A DNA stretch of 64,000 bases from Parvibaculum sp040390855 (GTDB lineage: Bacteria > Pseudomonadota > Alphaproteobacteria > Parvibaculales > Parvibaculaceae). Both the position numbers and the translations under genes were made by a program. The notes beneath the pieces were generated by a model. That model made no database searches. It saw nothing but the letters and a program-made list of their open reading frames with translations, and was not told the origin of the DNA. This document shows positions 32,337 through 40,722 of this stretch, one piece after another (positions within the stretch are counted from its first letter, which is position 1; each line of letters starts with the position of its first letter). Where the stretch lies: positions 62,001 through 126,000 of the forward strand of contig JAZJXO010000005.1 in NCBI GenBank assembly GCA_040390855.1, given 5' to 3'.

Positions 32337-33497
32337 ATGAGCACAGATCACCCAAACGACGCCGGTCACATTGTCGAGACCCTCGAAGTCACGCCCTTGC
32401 ACGCGCTCCATATCGAGCTGGGAGCAAAGATGGTGCCTTTCGCGGGCTATGACATGCCCGTTCAATATAAAGACGGCGTGCTCACCGAACATCTGCATAC
32501 GCGTGCGGCCGCAGGTCTCTTTGACGTGTCGCATATGGGTCAGGCCTTCCTCGTCGGTCCCGATCACGCCACAGTGTCCGCCGCGCTCGAAGCTCTCGTG
32601 CCGGGTGATATTGCAGGCCTTACGCCCGGTGCCATCCGCTACACGCTATTGCTCAACGACAAGGGCGGCATCCGCGACGATCTCATGGTCACGCGCACCG
32701 AAAAAGACGGTACACTCTTCATCATCGTCAATGCCGCCTGCAAGCATCAGGACTTCGCCCATATCGAGGCTCGTCTTCCGTCGGGCATCAAACTCCACCG
32801 CATCGAAGACCGCGCCCTGATCGCGCTGCAAGGCCCCAAAGCCGTCGAGGTGCTCGCCCGTTTTGCGCCCGCCGTCGCGACGATGGATTTTATGACGTCG
32901 CAGGACATGGATGTCGACGGCATCCCCTGCTATGTTAGCCGTTCGGGCTATACCGGCGAAGACGGCAACGAAATATCCATCCCTGCCGACAAGGTGGTGG
33001 CCTTCACGAAGAAGCTGCTCGCCGAACCGGAAGTCAAACCCATCGGCCTCGGCGCGCGGGACTCGTTGCGTCTCGAAGCAGGTCTCTGTCTCTACGGTCA
33101 CGACATTGACGAGACGACAAGCCCCATCGAAGGCGCTCTCGGCTGGACCATCGGCAAGCGCCGCCGCGCCGAAGCGAACTTCCCCGGTGCTGACATTATC
33201 TTGGGGCAGATCGCCAATGGCGTGTCGCGCAAGCGCGTCGGCATCCTGCCCGACGGCAAAGCGCCCGCGCGCGATCATACAGAGATCGTGGATGCGTCCG
33301 GCAAAATTATCGGCGAAATCACAAGCGGGTCATACGGCCCCACAATCGGCGGCCCGATTGCGATGGGCTATGTCGAAACGGCTTATGCCAAAACAGGCAC
33401 CGATATTGAGTTGATGGTGAGAGGCAAGGGCCGCCCCGCAAAAATTGTGGCGCTGCCCTTTGTCGAAAAGCGCTTCCACCGTCCGGCCACGAAATAA
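32337..33497 (+). CDS. gcvT: Glycine cleavage system T protein (aminomethyltransferase)
   Basis: 386-residue tetrahydrofolate-dependent enzyme that releases ammonia and the methylene group from the lipoyl arm of the H protein. Conserved segments include MVPFAGYDMPVQY, GLFDVSHMGQ, YVSRSGYTGEDGNEI and LGARDSLRLEAGLCLYGHD. The ATG at 32337 follows a weak CTGAAAG; an in-frame ATG at 32190 lies inside the riboswitch and is not credible. First gene of gcvT-gcvH-gcvPA-gcvPB. Confidence 0.96.
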   Translation: MSTDHPNDAGHIVETLEVTPLHALHIELGAKMVPFAGYDMPVQYKDGVLTEHLHTRAAAGLFDVSHMGQAFLVGPDHATVSAALEALVPGDIAGLTPGAIRYTLLLNDKGGIRDDLMVTRTEKDGTLFIIVNAACKHQDFAHIEARLPSGIKLHRIEDRALIALQGPKAVEVLARFAPAVATMDFMTSQDMDVDGIPCYVSRSGYTGEDGNEISIPADKVVAFTKKLLAEPEVKPIGLGARDSLRLEAGLCLYGHDIDETTSPIEGALGWTIGKRRRAEANFPGADIILGQIANGVSRKRVGILPDGKAPARDHTEIVDASGKIIGEITSGSYGPTIGGPIAMGYVETAYAKTGTDIELMVRGKGRPAKIVALPFVEKRFHRPATK

Positions 33498-33531
33498 TTG
33501 AATTCTTAGAGACACAAGGAAACGAAACGAG

Positions 33532-33909
33532 ATGAGCGAAATACGATTTACCGACCAGCACGAATGGGTCCGCGTCGAAGGTGACACGGCAACTATCGGC
33601 ATCACCGATTACGCGCAGGAGCAGCTCGGCGACGTCGTCTATGTCGAGCTTCCCGAGGTCGGCAAGACGGTCGCAGCCGGTGATGAAGCCGCTGTCGTCG
33701 AAAGCGTCAAGGCCGCGAGCGAAGTCTACGCGCCGGTGTCGGGCGAAGTTGTCGAGGTCAATGCCGACCTCGAAGGCCAGCCCGGCGGCGTCAATGAAGA
33801 TGCGATGGGTCGCGGCTGGTTCGTGAAGCTGAAGCTCGCCGACAAAAACGAATTTGCAAAATTGATGGACGAAGACGCCTACAAAGCCTTCGTCGAAGGT
33901 CTCGCGTAA
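33532..33909 (+). CDS. gcvH: Glycine cleavage system H protein
   Basis: 125-residue lipoyl carrier that shuttles the aminomethyl group between P, T and L proteins. The lipoylated lysine is K60 in VVESVKAASEVYAP. Length and N-terminal TDQHEWVRVEGD are standard. It lies 34 bp after gcvT with AAGGAAACG upstream. Confidence 0.97.
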   Translation: MSEIRFTDQHEWVRVEGDTATIGITDYAQEQLGDVVYVELPEVGKTVAAGDEAAVVESVKAASEVYAPVSGEVVEVNADLEGQPGGVNEDAMGRGWFVKLKLADKNEFAKLMDEDAYKAFVEGLA

Positions 33910-33933
33910 TATCTCTGTATTGGAACTTTCCCC

Positions 33934-35280
33934 ATGCGCTATTTGCCGCTGACTGAAACCGACCGCCGCGACATGCTCGGCGTGATCGGTGCAAAATCCG
34001 TCGATGATCTTTTTGTGGACGTGCCCGCCCGCGCGCGCCGCAGCGGATTGGTCGATCTACCCAAACGTAAAGGCGAGCTAGATGTCGAGCGCGCGCTGTC
34101 TGCAATGGCGGCAAAGAACGTATCGGCGGGCTCTGTCCCCTTCTTCGTCGGCGCAGGCGCTTACCGCCATCATGTGCCCTCGACGGTTGACCACCTGATC
34201 CAGCGCTCCGAGTTCCTCACCTCCTACACGCCCTATCAGCCTGAAATCACGCAAGGTACGCTGCAATATCTTTTCGAGTTCCAGACGCAGGTGGCGATGC
34301 TCACCGGCATGGATGTGGCCAATGCCTCCATGTATGACGGCTCGACCGCCTGCGGCGAAGCGGTTCTCATGGCGCACCGCGTGACGAAGCGCAATAAAGC
34401 GGTGCTCTCCGGCACGCTCCATCCGCATTACCGTGCCGTTGTCGAAAACATTTCCGAAGTCGGCGGCTATGAGGTTGAAGCGCTTGGCGCAACCGTGTCC
34501 GGCGCGACCGAAGACATCATCACCCGCATCGGTGATGACACAAGTTGCGTCGTTGTGCAGAGCCCGTCCTTTTTCGGCGACCTCATCGACCTGCGCGCCA
34601 TTGCCGATGCGGCGCACGCCAAAGGCGCGCTCCTCATCGCCGTCGTCACCGAGATCGTCTCGCTCGGCCTCGTCACACCCCCTGGCGACATGGGTGCGGA
34701 CATCGTGGTGGGCGAAGGCCAGTCGATCGGCAATGGTCTTAATTTCGGCGGACCCTATGTCGGCCTCTTCGCGACGAAAACAAAATATATCCGCCAGATG
34801 CCGGGCCGCCTTTGCGGTGAAACGGTGGACGCTGCCGGTGAGCGCGGCTTCGTCCTCACGCTCTCGACGCGCGAGCAACATATCCGCCGCGAAAAAGCGA
34901 CATCCAACATCTGCACCAATTCAGGTCTCTGCTGTCTCGCCTTCACCATCCATCTGTCTTTGCTCGGTGAGGATGGTTTCCGCCGTCTCGCCCGCATCAA
35001 TCACGCCAATGCCGTAAAACTTGCCGATGCGCTCTCGGGCGTCAAAGGCGTAGACGTCTTAAGCAAAACCTTCTTCAACGAATTCACCATCCGCCTGCCG
35101 CGTGCCGCGTCGGGCATTGTTGATGCGCTTGTCGGAAAAAATGTGATCGCGGGTCTCCCCGCCAGCCGCCTCATTCCCGATGATGCGTCGGTCGAGAATC
35201 TGCTGATTGTCGCATCCACCGAAATCAACACGGATGATGACCGCGCCGCCTTTGTCGCCGCGCTGAAGGAGGTGCTGTGA
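33934..35280 (+). CDS. gcvPA: Glycine dehydrogenase (decarboxylating) subunit 1
   Basis: 448-residue N-terminal half of the split P protein. With subunit 2 it forms the PLP enzyme that decarboxylates glycine. Typical segments are FVGAGAYRHHVPSTVDHL and YTPYQPEITQGTLQYLFEFQT. It does not carry the PLP lysine, as expected for the split form. Its stop overlaps the gcvPB start (TGATG). Confidence 0.96.
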   Translation: MRYLPLTETDRRDMLGVIGAKSVDDLFVDVPARARRSGLVDLPKRKGELDVERALSAMAAKNVSAGSVPFFVGAGAYRHHVPSTVDHLIQRSEFLTSYTPYQPEITQGTLQYLFEFQTQVAMLTGMDVANASMYDGSTACGEAVLMAHRVTKRNKAVLSGTLHPHYRAVVENISEVGGYEVEALGATVSGATEDIITRIGDDTSCVVVQSPSFFGDLIDLRAIADAAHAKGALLIAVVTEIVSLGLVTPPGDMGADIVVGEGQSIGNGLNFGGPYVGLFATKTKYIRQMPGRLCGETVDAAGERGFVLTLSTREQHIRREKATSNICTNSGLCCLAFTIHLSLLGEDGFRRLARINHANAVKLADALSGVKGVDVLSKTFFNEFTIRLPRAASGIVDALVGKNVIAGLPASRLIPDDASVENLLIVASTEINTDDDRAAFVAALKEVL

Positions 35281-36860
35281 TGTCAGCCATGAACAATCAG
35301 GGCCGCCCCACCGGCACAGGCTCGGCCACATCCTCAAGTGCCATCCAGACCTACACAGGCAATCGTGGCCTTCGCCTCGAAGAACCGCTGATTTTCGAAC
35401 TCGACAATCCCGGTGCCTGCGGCGTCGATCTTGACGAGCCCGAAGACTTCACCCCGCGCCTCGGTACGTTGGAGCGCAAAGCGCGCATCGGCCTGCCCGG
35501 TGTCTCCGAGCCCGATGTGATGCGCCATTTCGTGCGCCTCTCGCGCAAGAACTATTCGATTGATGCAGGGCTCTATCCGCTCGGCTCCTGCACGATGAAG
35601 CACAACCCGCGCCTTAATGAAAAGATGGCGCGTCTCGCAGGCTTTGGTGATGTGCATCCCCTGCAACCGCAAAAGACAGTGCAGGGCGCCCTGGAACTGA
35701 TGGACACGCTCGCTCATTGGCTCAAAGAACTCACCGGTATGCCTGCCGTCGCCTTGTCGCCCAAGGCCGGCGCGCATGGTGAACTCTGCGGCATGATGGC
35801 AATCCGTGCGGCCCTTGTCGCGCGGAGTGAAGCCGGAACCCGCACGCGTATTCTGGTGCCTGAATCCGCCCACGGAACGAACCCCGCGACAGCCGCGCTG
35901 CTGAACTACAAAGTCGATGCGATCCCCGCCACCGCCGAAGGCCGCGTCGATCTCGCTGCTTTCAAGGCCAAACTCGGCCCCGATGTCGCCGCGATCATGC
36001 TGACAAACCCCAACACCTGCGGTCTTTTTGAGCGTGACATCATCGACATTGCCGATGCGGTCCATGCGGCAGGCGCTTACTTCTATTGCGACGGCGCAAA
36101 TTTCAACGCCATTGTCGGTCGTGTCCGTCCCGGCGATCTCGGCATCGACGCGATGCATATCAACCTCCACAAAACCTTCTCGACGCCGCATGGCGGCGGC
36201 GGTCCCGGTGCCGGTCCTGTTGTTTTGTCCGCCGCGCTCGCGCCCTTCGCGCCGCTGCCTTATGTAGTGCACGGTGCCGACGGCTATAGCCTCGTCGAAA
36301 CAAAGGGTGAGGCCAAAGCCGATGGCACAGCGCCTTTCGGTCGCATGGTCGCTTTCCACGGCCAGATGGGCATGTTCGTCCGCGCGATGGCCTATATGAT
36401 GAGCCATGGCTCGGACGGTCTGCGTCAGGTCGCCGAAGACGCGGTGCTCAACGCCAATTATGTTCTCGCCTCGTTGAAAGACGATCTCTCCGCGCCGTTC
36501 GAAGGCCCTTGTATGCATGAGGCGCTGTTCGATGACCGGTTCCTCAAAGGCACCGGCGTCGAAACACTGGACTTTGCCAAGGCGATGATCGACGAAGGCT
36601 ATCATCCGATGACCATGTATTTCCCGCTCGTGGTCCACGGCGCCTTGCTCATCGAGCCGACCGAAACAGAATCGAAAAAAACGCTCGATCAGTTCATCGG
36701 TACGCTGAAGCATCTGGCCAAAGCCGCGAAGGGCAACGACAAGGCGCTCTTCACCGGCGCGCCGCATTTCGCGCCGCGCCACCGCCTTGATGAAACGCTC
36801 GCCGCGCGCAATCCCGTGTTGCGCTGGGCACCTGCCGTCCCCAAACAAGCGGCAGAATAA
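35280..36860 (+). CDS. gcvPB: Glycine dehydrogenase (decarboxylating) subunit 2
   Basis: 526-residue C-terminal half of the split P protein, with the PLP lysine in INLHKTFSTPHGGGGPG. GAAGGAGGTG ends 5-8 bases before the ATG at 35280; a GTG at 35277 is also in frame. The first ~25 residues are low in complexity (Gly/Ser/Thr). The split P protein is one of two known arrangements; many Rhizobiales instead carry a single fused GcvP. The shared L protein is not in the window. Confidence 0.96.
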   Translation: MSAMNNQGRPTGTGSATSSSAIQTYTGNRGLRLEEPLIFELDNPGACGVDLDEPEDFTPRLGTLERKARIGLPGVSEPDVMRHFVRLSRKNYSIDAGLYPLGSCTMKHNPRLNEKMARLAGFGDVHPLQPQKTVQGALELMDTLAHWLKELTGMPAVALSPKAGAHGELCGMMAIRAALVARSEAGTRTRILVPESAHGTNPATAALLNYKVDAIPATAEGRVDLAAFKAKLGPDVAAIMLTNPNTCGLFERDIIDIADAVHAAGAYFYCDGANFNAIVGRVRPGDLGIDAMHINLHKTFSTPHGGGGPGAGPVVLSAALAPFAPLPYVVHGADGYSLVETKGEAKADGTAPFGRMVAFHGQMGMFVRAMAYMMSHGSDGLRQVAEDAVLNANYVLASLKDDLSAPFEGPCMHEALFDDRFLKGTGVETLDFAKAMIDEGYHPMTMYFPLVVHGALLIEPTETESKKTLDQFIGTLKHLAKAAKGNDKALFTGAPHFAPRHRLDETLAARNPVLRWAPAVPKQAAE

Positions 36861-36882
36861 AAAACAAACGGGGGAGGCTTTA

Positions 36883-38121
36883 ATGCGTTGGTCCGCAAAG
36901 CGCATCGCGCTTGTCATTGTTGTCGTGCTCGTTATGGGCACAGCCATTGTCGGTGTTGCCAAATGGCGCGAAATCAAACGCGCGCAGTTTGTGGCATCCA
37001 TGTTTTCCGGTGCGGACGAAGTTGAAAACTTCGCCAGTATGAACTCGATCTTTCCGACGCGGAACATCGCCCGCGCGGGCGATGCTTTTATGTTTCCCGA
37101 AGGCGAGGCGCTGGATTTGCCTGCGACCTATTCATACAAAGGCAAGGAGCTTGATGCGGGCAAACTCATTGCCGAGACGGACACGACCGCGCTCGTCGTC
37201 GTCCATCACGGCAAAATCGTTTCCGAGCAATATTTCCTTGGCACCGACAAAGCGACCCGCACGATCTCGTGGTCCGTCGGCAAGTCTTTTATTTCAGCGT
37301 TGGTCGGCATTGCAGTCGCCGAAGGCAAAATAAAAAGCGTTAATGATCAGATCACGGATTATGCGCCGGAGCTTAAAGGCACGGGCTATGAGGGTGTGAC
37401 GATCAAGAACGCATTGCAAATGTCCTCAGGCGTCGGCTGGAATGAAGACTACAGCGACAAAAACTCCGACATTGCCCGCTTCGGCCGCACGCTTGCTTTC
37501 GGCGGTTCGATGGTTGAGTTCGCCAAAACGCTGAAGCGCGACAAGGCCCCGGGCACCTATAATCTGTACAACAGCATGGACGCGCAGGTGCTGGGCCTCG
37601 TGCTCAAAAACGCAACCGGCCAAACACCGTCCGATTATCTCTCCGATAAAATCTGGTCCAAAATCGGCGCAGAGCATGATGCCTATTGGGTGCTCGACGA
37701 CGCTGGTGACGAGATGGCGGCAGGCGGCGTCAACGTAACGGCGCGCGATTACGCAAAATTCGGGCTTCTCTATCTGCATGAAGGCAGATGGGCAGGTGAA
37801 CAACTGGTCCCCGCCGATTGGGTGAAGGCATCTCACACGCCCGATGCGGACTATCTGAAGCCAGGTCGCAACGACCACAAATCCGAAACCTCGTCCGGCA
37901 TGGGCTATGGCTATTTCTGGTGGATTCCGGGCGCGGTCGATGGTCCCTATTCGGCCATTGGCATCTACAACCAGTTCGTCTATGTCGACCCTGCCCATGA
38001 CCTTGTAATTGTCAAAACATCGGCCAATCACACATATGCCAGCGATGCGAGCGAGGCGAGCTACCGCGAAGGCGAAACCTTCGCGCTCTTCGAGGCCATC
38101 ACAGCGACCCTGCCCGAATGA
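36883..38121 (+). CDS. Serine hydrolase, class C beta-lactamase-like
   Basis: 412-residue protein anchored or exported by an N-terminal hydrophobic helix (IALVIVVVLVMGTAIVGVA). It has the SxxK nucleophile motif S131-V-G-K134 in ISWSVGKSF and a Tyr motif in NLYNSMDAQ, with later GMGYGYFWW as the KTG-equivalent region. Such proteins are penicillin-binding-like peptidases or esterases; resistance to beta-lactams should not be assumed. GGGGGAGGCTTTA before ATG 36883 is a very strong ribosome binding site. Only 22 bp separate it from gcvPB. Confidence 0.87.
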   Translation: MRWSAKRIALVIVVVLVMGTAIVGVAKWREIKRAQFVASMFSGADEVENFASMNSIFPTRNIARAGDAFMFPEGEALDLPATYSYKGKELDAGKLIAETDTTALVVVHHGKIVSEQYFLGTDKATRTISWSVGKSFISALVGIAVAEGKIKSVNDQITDYAPELKGTGYEGVTIKNALQMSSGVGWNEDYSDKNSDIARFGRTLAFGGSMVEFAKTLKRDKAPGTYNLYNSMDAQVLGLVLKNATGQTPSDYLSDKIWSKIGAEHDAYWVLDDAGDEMAAGGVNVTARDYAKFGLLYLHEGRWAGEQLVPADWVKASHTPDADYLKPGRNDHKSETSSGMGYGYFWWIPGAVDGPYSAIGIYNQFVYVDPAHDLVIVKTSANHTYASDASEASYREGETFALFEAITATLPE

Positions 38122-38366
38122 ACGAAACGCAGTTTATCGAACATGCGCTTCAGAATTTTGTGAACAGTGAAATCCTCGCGCGCCTGCCGGAATTGGGCGT
38201 CAAAGATGGGTGGCTCGTCTCCGGCGGTCTGTTCCAAACCGTCTGGAACGTGCTGACCTATCGTGACGTGACGCATGGCATCAAGGACTATGATGTTTTC
38301 TACTTCGATCCCGACCCAAGTTGGGAGGCCGAAGATACAGTGATGCTGACGGTGATTACGCCTTAA
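38118..38366 (+). pseudogene. Truncated nucleotidyltransferase family (COG3575/DUF925) remnant
   Basis: An 82-residue frame overlaps the serine hydrolase stop (ATGA at 38118-38121). Its sequence, with DGWLVSGGLFQTVWN, then GIKDYDVFYFD and PSWEAEDTV, matches the N-terminal third of the COG3575 nucleotidyltransferase family, normally about 180-200 residues. After SWEAEDTV it runs into unrelated MLTVITP and stops, 26 bp before the end of the convergent dienelactone hydrolase gene. No continuation exists in other frames. It is either a deletion remnant or a shortened protein. Confidence 0.65.
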
Positions 38367-38392
38367 TCCGTCCGCAACTGCTCCACAAAACC

Positions 38393-39175
38393 CTAGGCTG
38401 CTTGCAGCCGTTCAACAAAGAATGCAATCACCCGCTTCGCCGCTTCCTTGGTCGGCTCGCCGTCCTTGTCGATCAGATCATTCGTCACAACGCTATGTGG
38501 TTGATTGCCGAACGACTCCGGATTGGCGTACTTGTCCTCAAGCTCGATGCCTTCAAAGGCCGACCCCAGTTCACGTCGCAGCACCTCGAACTTGCCAGGC
38601 GGAGACATCTTGTCGCCGTGAAAGCGCAGGCCCAGAACCTTCGCGCCCTTGGCGCAGCGATCCTTCACACATTGAAACTCCGCAGGTGACACATGCAGCG
38701 CCGACTTGCGTTCCTCGCCAAGCGGAAACGGCATCGACGGCTGACAGAGCACCGGCGCGAGCAGCGACGGCTCCATCATCATCGACAAAGCGAAGTTGCC
38801 GGAGAAACACATGCCGATCGCCCCGACGCCTTTGCCGCCGGCTTCCTCATGCGCGTGGCGGGCGAGCGCGCGCAGCCAGTCGGTGACGGGACTGGAGCTA
38901 TGGCTTGCCAGGACATGAAACTCGCGGCTGATACAGATCGTGGCAATCGACTTCAGAACATAGCCCGCCGAGATCGGCGCGCCCGCTTTGCCGACGAGAA
39001 GCGGCATGTAAACGCGAAAGCCCGCATCAACAACCCAGTCGGCAAAGCGCACGACTTCGGGCGTGATACCGGGAATCTCGTGGATCACGATGACCGCCGG
39101 TCCATGGCCGCGCACATAGACGGGCTTCGTCTTGCCCTCATAGGTAAACTCGGTCGGTGTATAGTCGCTCAGCAT
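38393..39175 (-). CDS. Dienelactone hydrolase family protein
   Basis: 260-residue alpha/beta hydrolase. The Cys nucleophile elbow is GMCFSG (in GAIGMCFSGNFALS) and the oxyanion region is VIVIHEIPGITP; the HGDKMSPPGKFE segment would supply the Asp/His part. The family hydrolyses dienelactone or other esters; the true substrate is unknown. It is a lone gene between the truncated nucleotidyltransferase and the atp terminator. Confidence 0.87.
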   Translation of the reverse strand: MLSDYTPTEFTYEGKTKPVYVRGHGPAVIVIHEIPGITPEVVRFADWVVDAGFRVYMPLLVGKAGAPISAGYVLKSIATICISREFHVLASHSSSPVTDWLRALARHAHEEAGGKGVGAIGMCFSGNFALSMMMEPSLLAPVLCQPSMPFPLGEERKSALHVSPAEFQCVKDRCAKGAKVLGLRFHGDKMSPPGKFEVLRRELGSAFEGIELEDKYANPESFGNQPHSVVTNDLIDKDGEPTKEAAKRVIAFFVERLQAA

Positions 39176-39234
39176 TCCGTCTCTCCCCTTTGTCCGGGCT
39201 AAAGGCTATCGGATGCTTGAAGTGCCGACAAAGA

Positions 39235-39263
39235 AAAACCCCGCCGTGAAAGGCGGGGTTTTC
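39235..39263 (-). terminator. Intrinsic terminator of the F0 ATP synthase operon
   Basis: CCCCGCC (39240-39246) and GGCGGGG (39253-39259) form a perfect 7-bp stem around GTGAAA. On the minus strand it is followed by a run of T (39235-39239), 23 bp beyond the atpF stop. The TTTT on the other side makes it potentially bidirectional. Confidence 0.88.
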
Positions 39264-39285
39264 ATCTTGTCTTGCGTGGTGAAAC

Positions 39286-39792
39286 TCAGTGCAGCTTGGT
39301 CGCGAGTTCCGAGATCGACTTTTCGATCAGTGTGCTGTCCTTGGCGGTGTCGACCTTGTCGGCGATGACGGCGCGGGCGGCGTTGATGGCGACCTCGGCG
39401 GCAGCAGCGCGGACTTCGGCAATCGCTGTTGTCTCGGCCTGACGGATCTTGTCTTCGGCCACCTGCTGACGACGCACAACCTGTGCTTCCATTGCGGTGC
39501 GGGTTTCTTCGGCGAGGCGTTCGGCCTCGACCTTTGCTTGGGCGATGATGGCGTCGGCTTCCTGCATGGCTTCGGCCTGACGGCGCTTGTAGGAGGCGAG
39601 CAGCGCTTCGGCTTCTTCGCGCAAGCGGCGGGCTTCGTCCAGTTCCTTGGCAATGTCAGCGGCACGCTTGTCGAGAGCGGCCGTCACCATGGCAGGCACC
39701 TTGTAGTAAAGGATCATCGCGACAAAGAGGAAAAACGAAACAGCGACCCAGAACTCGGCCGTTGCAAATATGGATGCGGGTTCTTCGTGCAT
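39286..39792 (-). CDS. atpF: F0F1 ATP synthase subunit b
   Basis: 168-residue peripheral stalk subunit: one N-terminal transmembrane helix (FWVAVSFFLFVAMILYY) followed by a long charged coiled coil rich in Ala/Glu/Arg. Last gene of atpI-atpB-atpE-atpG-atpF; it follows the b' subunit by 9 bp. b and b' form a heterodimer in Alphaproteobacteria and cyanobacteria. Confidence 0.94.
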   Translation of the reverse strand: MHEEPASIFATAEFWVAVSFFLFVAMILYYKVPAMVTAALDKRAADIAKELDEARRLREEAEALLASYKRRQAEAMQEADAIIAQAKVEAERLAEETRTAMEAQVVRRQQVAEDKIRQAETTAIAEVRAAAAEVAINAARAVIADKVDTAKDSTLIEKSISELATKLH

Positions 39793-39801
39793 AATGGTTC
39801 C

Positions 39802-40287
39802 TCAGCCCTTCAGAGCGGCGTCGACGGCACGCTCGGTTGCGGCTTTGTCGGCCTCTTCGCCGAGCAGGCGCGAGACGATGGCACCGGCGACATCAACGGC
39901 GACACTGCGGACATTCGACAGGGCCGTTTCCTTGGTCGCTTTGATAGCGGCTTCGGCTTTGGCAATCTTGTCATTGAGTTGGGCTTCAATGGCAACGCGC
40001 TTGGCTTCCGTTTCGGCCGCAAGCTGGTCGCGTGTCGCCTGAGCGATGGTGTGGGCCTTGGCGCGTGCTTCGGCCAGTGCCTTTTCGTAGGCCGCGATGG
40101 CAGCATCCGTCTGGGCTTTGGACTGTGCGGCTTTGTCGAGATCGGACGCGATACGGTCGCGGCGTCCCTCAAGCACAGAAGCAATGCGCGGCAACGCAAT
40201 GCGCGACATCAGCACGTAAAGGGTCAGAAAAACAATCGCGAGCCAGGCAAGCTGGGGAACGAAAGTTGCAAAATCTAATTGCGGCAT
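39802..40287 (-). CDS. atpG: F0F1 ATP synthase subunit b'
   Basis: 161-residue second b-type stalk subunit. The N-terminal helix (QLAWLAIVFLTLYVLMSRIALPRI) precedes a long helical region with AQSKAQTDAAIAAYEKAL. It lies between atpE and atpF. Separate b and b' genes are characteristic of photosynthetic and alphaproteobacterial enzymes. The symbol atpG is used here for b' as in many alphaproteobacterial genomes and should not be confused with the gamma subunit. Confidence 0.92.
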   Translation of the reverse strand: MPQLDFATFVPQLAWLAIVFLTLYVLMSRIALPRIASVLEGRRDRIASDLDKAAQSKAQTDAAIAAYEKALAEARAKAHTIAQATRDQLAAETEAKRVAIEAQLNDKIAKAEAAIKATKETALSNVRSVAVDVAGAIVSRLLGEEADKAATERAVDAALKG

Positions 40288-40318
40288 ATGTCACGCACCC
40301 CTTTGCAGGGAGCCTCTC

Positions 40319-40382
40319 AAAAAATTCCGGATCAGGCCAGAGCAGGGAACGGATGCATCAGCACCCGTCCCCTATTCCGGAA
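40319..40382 (-). terminator. Strong hairpin with T-run between atpE and atpG (attenuator-like)
   Basis: On the minus strand, starting 15 bases after the atpE stop: an inner stem of 13 pairs, two of them G-T (40361-40373 with 40344-40356, 4-base loop), enclosed by TTCCGGA/TCCGGAA arms (40376-40382, 40325-40331), then six T (40319-40324). It has the form of an intrinsic terminator but sits inside the operon, so it probably gives partial termination or protects the 3' end of an atpE message. Either would raise c-subunit levels over b and b'. Confidence 0.7.
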
Positions 40383-40396
40383 GACGGACTGTTTCG

Positions 40397-40624
40397 TTAG
40401 ATAACGAAGAGCAGGATGAGCGCGACGACGAGGCCGAAGAGGCCTGTCGCTTCGGCCAGCGCGAAGCCGAGAAGCAGGTTCGGGAACTGGGCCGGAGCGG
40501 CGGCCGGATTGCGCAGAGCGCCTGCGAGGTAGTTACCGAAAATTGTGCCGATGCCGACGCCTGCGCCTGCAAGAGCGATACAAGCAATGCCCGCGCCGAT
40601 GAGCTTGGCTGCTGCTGGTTCCAT
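40397..40624 (-). CDS. atpE: F0F1 ATP synthase subunit c
   Basis: 75-residue proteolipid of the rotor ring. Two transmembrane helices with the glycine motif AGAGVGIGTIFGN and the proton-carrying E58 in FALAEATGLFG. The loop is RNPAA. AAGGACC precedes the ATG. Many copies per enzyme are needed, and both flanking spaces carry hairpins that may adjust expression. Confidence 0.97.
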   Translation of the reverse strand: MEPAAAKLIGAGIACIALAGAGVGIGTIFGNYLAGALRNPAAAPAQFPNLLLGFALAEATGLFGLVVALILLFVI

Positions 40625-40647
40625 GGTCCTTAGTCTCCGTCTTCAAC

Positions 40648-40665
40648 GAGGCGCTTATGCGCCTC
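40648..40665 (-). promoter_or_regulatory. Hairpin in the atpE leader
   Basis: Perfect GAGGCGC-TTAT-GCGCCTC repeat 23 bases upstream of the atpE start and without a following T-run, so it is not a terminator. It may shape translation initiation or mark an RNA-processing point between atpB and atpE. Confidence 0.4.
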
Positions 40666-40722
40666 TTCCAGGTTGATAGTGTTGGGCGTGTTGCCCGGCT
40701 TCGTCTGTGCGCGACACAGGGC

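Noticed and set aside
34078..34881. 267-codon minus-strand frame opposite gcvPA
   Set aside because: Antisense frame with no motif; gcvPA is certain from its conserved segments and operon position.
36883..38121. Reading the serine hydrolase as a beta-lactam resistance gene
   Set aside because: It has the SxxK fold only; sequence features do not separate resistance enzymes from peptidases or esterases, and there is no ampR-like neighbour.
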